Source: Actinomycetales bacterium Ga0077552 (GTDB taxonomy: Bacteria > Actinomycetota > Actinomycetes > Actinomycetales > Microbacteriaceae). Taken from it: DNA of 27,683 nt. The translations under genes were made by a program, and so were the position numbers. Positions 23,233 to 27,683 of this stretch are shown here, piece by piece. The stretch is taken from contig LNFD01000290.1 in the NCBI GenBank assembly GCA_001464255.1, forward strand, positions 1 through 27,683, read 5' to 3'. Within the stretch, counting starts at the first letter, position 1; every line of letters begins with the position of its first letter. The notes under the pieces are model-generated. The model had not been told where the DNA came from and made no database searches. It worked only from the letters and a program-made list of their open reading frames with translations.

Positions 23233-24075
23233 ATGAGCATCCGCAGCGCCGCGCCCCGCTCGGGCCGACCGACCCGGTTGCACAGCGCCGTCTTCCAGCC
23301 CATCGGCGACGAGGGGCGCGCCGCCCTCGTCGAGCGCCGCATCGCGGAGGCGATCATGGGCGGCGTGCTCGCCGCCGGAGAGCGACTGCCCGCAGAGACC
23401 GAGCTCGCCGCGGCCTTCGGTGTCGCCCCCGCGACCGCGCGCGAGGCCCTGCTCGCCCTGCGCGAGCGAGGTCTCATCGTCACGCGGCGCGGCCGCACGG
23501 GCGGCAGCTTCATCGCCGACAGCGCCGACCCCGTGCGTTTCGCGACGCGCGCCCTGCTCGACGGATCGCGCGTGAGCCTGCGCGACGCCGCGCAGCACTA
23601 CCTCGCCATCACCGCCGCCTGCGTCGAGCTCGCCGCCCGCCGCGCCGACGAGAGCGAGATCGCGATGATCGTCGCGCGCCTCGAGCGGGGCGACGACCAC
23701 GACCTCGCCGCCTGGCGCCGCGCCTCCGACGACGCCGTCATCGAACTCGCCGCTCTCAGCCAGTCGGCGCGCCTCACGCGCGAGCAGATGAAGCTGCAGG
23801 GCGAGTTCTCGCCGCTGCTCGCCCTCATCGACACCGACCCCGCGAGCCGCGCCGAGAGCCGGGCGCACCTGCTCGCCGTGCTGCGCGCCGTCGGCGCGGG
23901 AGACGCCGAGGCCGCCGTGCGGGCGCTCCGCGCCAGCACGCGCGCCACGATCGACTGGCTCATCGCCTACCGCGAGCGGCACGCGAGTGCCGCCACCACC
24001 CCCATCGCGACCGTCGCGCCGCCGAACGCAGCGACGACCGCCGCACCGACCCGCACCGAGAGGAGCAGCACGTGA
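23233..24075 (+). CDS. GntR/FadR-family transcriptional regulator
   Basis: The 280-residue protein has an N-terminal winged helix (about 30-95), with ERRIAEAIMGGVLAAGERLP and LAAAFGVAPATAREALLALRERGLI as in the family. An all-helical FCD-type ligand domain follows (about 105-245). The last 30 residues are Ala/Thr/Pro-rich and probably disordered. It stands divergent from the polyamine-type importer and is its likely regulator. Its stop overlaps the start of a Cache-like protein gene (GTGA). ATG 23233 is preferred over ATG 23224, which lies in the -10 region. Confidence 0.88.
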   Translation: MSIRSAAPRSGRPTRLHSAVFQPIGDEGRAALVERRIAEAIMGGVLAAGERLPAETELAAAFGVAPATAREALLALRERGLIVTRRGRTGGSFIADSADPVRFATRALLDGSRVSLRDAAQHYLAITAACVELAARRADESEIAMIVARLERGDDHDLAAWRRASDDAVIELAALSQSARLTREQMKLQGEFSPLLALIDTDPASRAESRAHLLAVLRAVGAGDAEAAVRALRASTRATIDWLIAYRERHASAATTPIATVAPPNAATTAAPTRTERSST

Positions 24076-24791
24076 GCATCCACCCCGCCCCGCCCGCGTC
24101 TCGCACCACCGCCGAGCACCCCGTCGAGCTCGTGACCGAGTACTTCGCTCGCGCGATCGACGCCCTCGCCGAGTGGAAGGACACCCTCGCGATCGAGATC
24201 GCGGCCATGCGCCGCACCGGGCCCCTCACGACCGACCGCCTCGACGACGTCGTCGAGCCCTCGGCGTTGCGCCTGTTCGACACCGTCGACCTGCCCGTGT
24301 ACGGCTCGGGCTTCATCGCGGCGCTCGACTCGCTCGCCGACGCCAACAGCCACCTCGCCTGGTGGCAGGGGCCCGAGCGGGCGCAGCTCGTGCTCGCCTC
24401 GCAGTCGGTCAACAAGGAGCACATCGACTACAGCGAGCTCGAGTGGTACCGCGTGCCGCTCGCGACGGGCGAGCCGCACGTCGCCGGCCCCTACGTCGAC
24501 TACCTGTGCAGCGACGAGTACACGATCACCGTGGCGGCGCCCGTGCACGTCGACGGCGAGTTCGTCGGCGCCGTCGCGCTCGACCTGCTCATCGACCGTG
24601 TCGAGCGCGACCTCACCCCGCGCCTCGCGGCGTTCGGCGACGACATCTCGATCGTCAACGGTGTCGGCCGGGTGCTGCTCTCGACGAGCCCCGCGCGTGA
24701 GACGGGCGACACCATCCGCGGCGACGACCTCGCCGACTTCGAGCGCTTCGCCTGCGCGGGCATGGCGCTCGACGTGCTCATCGCGCGCTGA
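24072..24791 (+). CDS. Soluble Cache-like sensor-domain protein
   Basis: The 239-residue protein has no signal peptide or membrane span. The section YVDYLCSDEYTITVAAPV followed by DGEFVGAVALDLLIDRVE (about 137-178) is the core of a Cache/PDC ligand-binding domain, which normally forms the outer part of chemoreceptors and kinases and often binds amino acids or amines. Here it is free-standing and cytoplasmic. Its GTG overlaps the GntR stop by 4 bp, so both are made together. I infer a ligand-sensing partner for GntR and the importer. Partner contact is not shown, and an enzyme role cannot be excluded. Confidence 0.72.
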   Translation: MSIHPAPPASRTTAEHPVELVTEYFARAIDALAEWKDTLAIEIAAMRRTGPLTTDRLDDVVEPSALRLFDTVDLPVYGSGFIAALDSLADANSHLAWWQGPERAQLVLASQSVNKEHIDYSELEWYRVPLATGEPHVAGPYVDYLCSDEYTITVAAPVHVDGEFVGAVALDLLIDRVERDLTPRLAAFGDDISIVNGVGRVLLSTSPARETGDTIRGDDLADFERFACAGMALDVLIAR

Positions 24792-24807
24792 GCGGGGGGC
24801 GGCCTGA

Positions 24808-24813
24808 CACAAT
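24808..24813 (+). promoter_or_regulatory. -10-like element CACAAT before the winged-helix gene
   Basis: CACAAT is followed by six bases and ATG 24820 with no ribosome site, matching the leaderless spacing at other genes here. Confidence 0.35.
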
Positions 24814-24819
24814 GGCCGC

Positions 24820-25098
24820 ATGTCGTCGTGGACCTTCCTCACCCATCATGCGCACGTGCTGCTCGAGGTGGCGAAGAACCCCGATGCGACGGTGCAGCAG
24901 CTCGCCGACGAGGTGGGCATCTCCACCCGCTCGACGGTGACGATCCTCGGCGACCTCGCCGCCACCGGGTACCTCGAGCGCGAGCGCCGCGGTCGCCGCA
25001 ACCACTACGCCGTCGTGCCGACCGCCCCGCTGCGACACCCGTCGAACGCCGGCCACACGGTCGGCGAGCTCATCACCGCTCTCGCCGAGCTGCGCTGA
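24820..25098 (+). CDS. Small winged-helix (MarR/ArsR-like) transcriptional regulator
   Basis: The 92-residue protein is almost entirely a winged helix. VLLEVAKNPDATVQQLADEVG is followed by ISTRSTVTILGDLAATGYLE, the recognition helix, and by a basic wing RERRGRRNHYAVV. A short C-terminal helix (TVGELITALAELR) may form the dimer. The target and signal are unknown. The gene begins 28 bp after the Cache-like gene but seems to have its own -10 element. Similar short regulators of this type are common in actinobacteria. Confidence 0.82.
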   Translation: MSSWTFLTHHAHVLLEVAKNPDATVQQLADEVGISTRSTVTILGDLAATGYLERERRGRRNHYAVVPTAPLRHPSNAGHTVGELITALAELR

Positions 25099-25108
25099 CC
25101 GCGCCCGC

Positions 25109-25114
25109 TAGGCT
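25109..25114 (+). promoter_or_regulatory. -10 element TAGGCT of the 46-residue membrane protein gene
   Basis: TAGGCT, six bases, then ATG 25121: the same arrangement as before the deiminase operon. It supports a real gene with a leaderless mRNA. Confidence 0.5.
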
Positions 25115-25120
25115 CGGCCC

Positions 25121-25261
25121 ATGTCTGATCACGACGACCGCCCGGTGGGCTTCCTCGGCAAGCTCCGCAGCATGACGGCCATCACCTGGGTGCTGATCAT
25201 CGGCCTCATGGCCATCACCCTCAGCGGCACGACCCTGCTGTTCGTGCTGCTCGGCGGCTAG
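25121..25261 (+). CDS. Small single-pass membrane protein, 46 residues
   Basis: The reading frame starts MSDHDDRPVGFLGKLRSM, a short charged N-terminus, and continues with one hydrophobic span (AITWVLIIGLMAITLSG, then TTLLFVLLGG). No family is recognised. Support for a real gene comes from the TAGGCT leaderless promoter, a membrane protein composition unlike random GC-rich sequence, and exact packing: its TAG overlaps the TAG of the convergent SHOCT gene in one CTAG palindrome. It could be a small envelope or stress protein; no role can be given. Confidence 0.65.
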   Translation: MSDHDDRPVGFLGKLRSMTAITWVLIIGLMAITLSGTTLLFVLLGG

Positions 25262-25533
25262 CCGAGGATCACGGCCTTCTTCGCCTCGAACTCCTCGGGC
25301 GTCAGGATGCCCGCATCGCGCAGTTCTCCCAGCTGCTTGAGCTGCTCGAGCTTCGCGCTCATGTCGGTCGTCGGCGCGGCTGGCGCGGCGGCAGGCGCGG
25401 GGGCCGGAGCCGGCGCGGCGGCAGCCGGCGCGGCCGCGGTCTGCTGAGCCCACTGCGCCTGCTGGCGGCGCGAGACCTTGTTGTGCACCGAGCTGGCGAC
25501 GGCGGCGTGGGTGGCGGTGCGGAGCAGTCTCAT
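25258..25533 (-). CDS. SHOCT-domain protein
   Basis: The 91-residue protein has a short basic N-terminus (MRLLRTATHAAVASS), a long low-complexity Ala/Pro linker (about 38-60) and a C-terminal SHOCT motif (LEQLKQLGELRDAGILTPEEFEAKKAVILG), a short helical domain often at the end of membrane-associated or stress proteins. AGAAGGA lies six bases before the ATG. It starts 2 bp after the stop of the DUF6325 gene; this SHOCT/DUF6325 pairing is common in actinobacteria and suggests joint function. Its stop overlaps that of the 46-residue membrane protein. Confidence 0.85.
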   Translation of the reverse strand: MRLLRTATHAAVASSVHNKVSRRQQAQWAQQTAAAPAAAAPAPAPAPAAAPAAPTTDMSAKLEQLKQLGELRDAGILTPEEFEAKKAVILG

Positions 25534-25535
25534 GG

Positions 25536-25976
25536 TCAGTCCTTCTCTGTCGAGTCGATCGCGGCGACGAGCGCCTCGACCTCGATCGGTCCTTCGGCGA
25601 GCAGCACGGCGCCCTCGTCCTCCCACGCGGCGAGCGCCGAGATCATCGACAGCTCCTCGTAGATGACGACGACGGCGACGCTGCCGGGCGACATGGCACC
25701 GCCGATCTCGTGGATGTCGTCGTCCTCGAGCAGGTACGAAGCGGCGCCGTCGAAGAAGCCCATGTCGACGCCGTCGATCTCGCCGAGGTCATGGGCGGGC
25801 GTGGTGACGACGTGGCCGTCGGCGCCCTTGCTGAGGAACTCGATGTCGAGCACCAGGATGCGCGCGGCATCCGACAGCTCGACGATGCGGCGGAAGCCCA
25901 CCCCCGTGACCTTCCCGTCGGGGAACTCGATGACGACGTAGTCGATCGGTCCGAGGCGCTCTGTCGTGTGGGCCAT
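25536..25976 (-). CDS. DUF6325 family protein
   Basis: The 146-residue acidic protein starts MAHTTERLGPIDYVVIEFPDG and contains ILVLDIEFLSKGADG and VAVVVIYEELSMISALAAWEDEGA, features of the DUF6325 (formerly DUF1269-like) family. Two similar halves suggest a ferredoxin-like repeat. The function is unknown. GGAG lies five bases before the ATG. It is the first gene of a pair with SHOCT. A -10-like TACAGT lies at 26024-26029 on the minus strand, giving a leader of about 40 bases. Confidence 0.83.
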   Translation of the reverse strand: MAHTTERLGPIDYVVIEFPDGKVTGVGFRRIVELSDAARILVLDIEFLSKGADGHVVTTPAHDLGEIDGVDMGFFDGAASYLLEDDDIHEIGGAMSPGSVAVVVIYEELSMISALAAWEDEGAVLLAEGPIEVEALVAAIDSTEKD

Positions 25977-26023
25977 CGATGCTCCATCCGCTCGGGCCGC
26001 CGCGGTGGGGGCCGGTGGCGCTC

Positions 26024-26029
26024 ACTGTA
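26024..26029 (-). promoter_or_regulatory. -10-like element TACAGT of the DUF6325-SHOCT pair
   Basis: Read on the minus strand, TACAGT fits TAnnnT and lies about 48 bp before the DUF6325 start, in a GC-rich gap. A CGAGAA-gggt-TTCTCG inverted repeat at 26047-26062 lies just upstream of it. Confidence 0.35.
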
Positions 26030-26111
26030 GCGAGGCGAGGTGTCGGCGAGAAGGGTTTCTCGATGAACGCTCAGGCGTGACACGGACGTCGGGCTCCGCG
26101 ACGATGGAGGG

Positions 26112-26474
26112 ATGCACCCCGTGACCGACTTCATCGCCGACCTCGATGAGCCGGCGCGCTCGCTGCTCGACGGCCTGCGCGTCCGTGCACTCGAGCTGGT
26201 GCCCGACGCGGTCGAGGGCGTCTCGTACGGCATGCCCGCGCTGCTCCATCGCGGCACGGGGCTCGTCGCGATCGCGGTGACCCGAGCGGGGTACTCGCTC
26301 TACCCGTTCAGCGGGCAGGTGATCACCGCGCTGGCCGACGAGCTCGGCGATCTGCCGCGCTCGAAGGGGGCGGTCTCGTTCACGGATGCTCGACCCCTGC
26401 CGCCGGCGGCCTTCGACGCCCTCGTGCTCGCTCGTCGCGACGAGATCGACGCGGGGTTCGACCGCTCCCCCTGA
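26112..26474 (+). CDS. DUF1801 domain protein, second copy
   Basis: The 120-residue protein has the same elements as the product of 4101-4439: a helical start, VEGVSYGMPALLHRGTG, YSLYPFSGQV, and a final segment KGAVSFTDARPLPPAAFDALV. The two are paralogues of unknown function. ATG 26112 is used; GGAGG sits one base before it, too close, but ten bases before GTG 26121, which is therefore a fair alternative. It is single, followed 41 bp later by the sigma-factor gene. Confidence 0.82.
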   Translation: MHPVTDFIADLDEPARSLLDGLRVRALELVPDAVEGVSYGMPALLHRGTGLVAIAVTRAGYSLYPFSGQVITALADELGDLPRSKGAVSFTDARPLPPAAFDALVLARRDEIDAGFDRSP

Positions 26475-26515
26475 AATCTGCGCGCCGGTGCCGGACATGG
26501 TGCAGTGTGAGAGCC

Positions 26516-27073
26516 GTGACCGATGCCGAGCGAGAGCAGCGTCTCCGCACGCTCGCCGAGGTCGTCGTCGAGCCCGTGCGGCGGTACCTCGCGCGTCGCA
26601 CCGACGCGGCGACCGCCGACGAGGTTCTCAACGAGACCCTGCTCGTGTGCTGGCGCAGACTCGACGAGGTTCCGGTCGAGCCGGAGGAGAGCATCCCCTG
26701 GGCCATCGTCGTGGCCCGCAACCTGCTCGCCAACGCGCAGCGGGCCGAGCGGCGCCGCACCCGGCTCGTGGGGAAGATCATCGCGATCGACCCGCCCGCC
26801 ACCGTGGTCGAGGTCGAGACCGAGGGGGCCGAGGCGTTCGCGGTGCGGGATGCCCTCACGAGGCTGCGCCGCGACGACGCCGAACTGCTGCGCCTGTGGG
26901 CGTGGGACGGCCTCGAGAGCCCGCAGCTGGCGACCGTGCTCGGCATCAGCGCCAACGCGGCGGCGATCCGGCTTCATCGGGCCAAGAAGCGCCTGCGTGA
27001 CGAGCTTCTGAAATCGACAGCTCCCGCCGGACATGTCGAGGCAGAGGAAGGGAGCACCGATGCACGACGATGA
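26516..27073 (+). CDS. ECF-type RNA polymerase sigma factor
   Basis: The 185-residue protein has region 2 (about 15-75, YLARRTDAATADEVLNETLLVCWRRL and IPWAIVVARNLLANAQRAERR, the -10 recognition part) and region 4 (about 112-160, AELLRLWAWDGLESPQLATV with LGISANAAAIRLHRAKKRLRDEL, which reads the -35). GTG 26516 is preferred: CAGTGT lies seven bases upstream, a leaderless arrangement. GTG 26507 is in frame but falls inside that hexamer. Its end overlaps the next gene by 14 bp. Such factors direct a small stress regulon under control of a co-encoded protein. Confidence 0.9.
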   Translation: MTDAEREQRLRTLAEVVVEPVRRYLARRTDAATADEVLNETLLVCWRRLDEVPVEPEESIPWAIVVARNLLANAQRAERRRTRLVGKIIAIDPPATVVEVETEGAEAFAVRDALTRLRRDDAELLRLWAWDGLESPQLATVLGISANAAAIRLHRAKKRLRDELLKSTAPAGHVEAEEGSTDARR

Positions 27074-27659
27074 GCGTTCGCTGCGCGATCAGCTGCAGCG
27101 CGCCGACCCGGCGCGCGACCTGGCTCCCCTCCCCCCGACGTGGCTCGACCACAGGATGGAGCAGATCATGACCGACGCCCCCCTCACCCCCATCGCCGAC
27201 GTGCGCCGCAGCGCCGCGCTGCGCGTGTGGGTGCCGATCGCCGCCGTGGCGACCGCGGCCGCCGCAGCAGTCTCCATCGCCGTGCCGCTCATGCTGGGCG
27301 GAACCCCCACGGTCGAGCCCCTGGCCCTGCCCGAGGGCGGCGGGCTCGCGAGCGGCAGCTGCCTGCCCGTGAGCACCGAGACGCTGCAGGCGCAGGAGCA
27401 GGCCTTCGCCGCCCGCGTGCTGAGCGTCGAGGGCGACACCGTCACGCTCGAGGTGACCGAGCGCTTCGCGGGCGAGGTCGCCGACCGCGTCACCGTGCCG
27501 CAGGTCGACGAGCTCTCCAGCGACTTCTCGCTCGTGCCCTTCGCCGTCGGCGACAACTACCTGGTCACCGCGACCGACGGCGCCGTCACCGGATGCGGGC
27601 TCAGCGGTGCCGACACCGCCGAGCTGCGCGCGATCTACGCCGAGGCCTTCGGCGGCTGA
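27060..27659 (+). CDS. Single-pass membrane protein, putative partner of the ECF sigma factor
   Basis: The 199-residue protein has a cytoplasmic N-terminus of about 60 residues, one membrane span (VWVPIAAVATAAAAAVSIAVPLML, about 60-83) and an outer domain with two cysteines (GSCLPV and TGCGLSG) that could form a disulphide. The position, overlapping the sigma gene by 14 bp with AAGGGAG five bases before the ATG, and the topology suggest an anti-sigma factor. However, no HxxxCxxC zinc motif of the usual anti-sigma domain is seen in the N-terminus, so it may be a different type of regulator or an envelope protein. Confidence 0.75.
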   Translation: MHDDERSLRDQLQRADPARDLAPLPPTWLDHRMEQIMTDAPLTPIADVRRSAALRVWVPIAAVATAAAAAVSIAVPLMLGGTPTVEPLALPEGGGLASGSCLPVSTETLQAQEQAFAARVLSVEGDTVTLEVTERFAGEVADRVTVPQVDELSSDFSLVPFAVGDNYLVTATDGAVTGCGLSGADTAELRAIYAEAFGG

Positions 27660-27683
27660 TGCCCTCGCGGCCCGACACGGGGC

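Noticed and set aside
26047..26062. CGAGAA-gggt-TTCTCG as a terminator or operator
   Set aside because: Arms of only six bases in a promoter region are too short to support a call; it is mentioned only with the nearby promoter.

Overview
The window is from a high-GC Gram-positive actinobacterium, most likely a Microbacteriaceae (Microcella/Leucobacter-like). The evidence is the roughly 70% GC coding sequence, actinobacterial protein families (PF13796-type sensor kinase, DUF6325+SHOCT pair, the small DUF7882-like proteins), many GTG starts, and repeated -10-like hexamers placed 6-8 nt before a start codon with no Shine-Dalgarno, as expected for leaderless mRNAs. It reads as ordinary, dense chromosomal sequence: no phage, IS, CRISPR, tRNA or rRNA was seen.

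Left part (1-8545). A NarL-type two-component pair (sensor kinase plus the first 26 codons of its response regulator, both minus) starts the window, followed by an RlmA-like rRNA methyltransferase (minus), an EamA transporter (plus), and a DUF1801 gene with a CDP-alcohol phosphatidyltransferase (minus). Next is an amino-acid catabolic module: an alpha-keto acid decarboxylase, broken by a one-base frameshift, overlaps a Leu/Phe/Val dehydrogenase by ATGA. A divergent Lrp/AsnC regulator faces them across a short control region that holds three CTGGT-N7-ACCAG-like palindromes centred 63 and 42 bp apart. An RraB-like gene and a 302-bp non-coding stretch with a 17-bp inverted repeat follow.

Middle part (8546-18885). 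Four minus-strand genes linked by 4-bp stop/start overlaps form one operon: agmatine deiminase-family enzyme, amidase-signature amidase, tryptophan 2,3-dioxygenase and a metal-dependent amidohydrolase. It looks like tryptophan-to-kynurenine chemistry combined with guanidine/amide hydrolysis. After it come two copies of a small-protein gene pair, each a DUF7882-like protein followed by a 74-85 aa partner, around a GlsB/YeaQ-type membrane protein. Then a sugar transporter and a family 3 beta-glucosidase lie divergently, probably for uptake and cleavage of a glycoside.

Right part (18886-27683). A minus-strand polyamine-type ABC importer (ATPase, lipoprotein, two permeases) lies divergent from a GntR regulator whose stop overlaps the start of a soluble Cache-like sensor protein. 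The divergent region is strikingly AT-rich and carries an 18-bp imperfect palindrome. A minisatellite of five 11-bp units sits between the ATPase and binding-protein genes. The end holds a small winged-helix regulator, an unlisted 46-aa membrane protein, a SHOCT/DUF6325 pair, a second DUF1801 gene, and an ECF sigma factor overlapping a single-pass membrane protein that is probably its regulator.

All assignments come from reading motifs by eye; no database search was possible. The strongest leads are the phased Lrp palindromes, the mixed deiminase/amidase/dioxygenase operon, the duplicated small-protein pairs, and the GntR-Cache sensor next to the importer.
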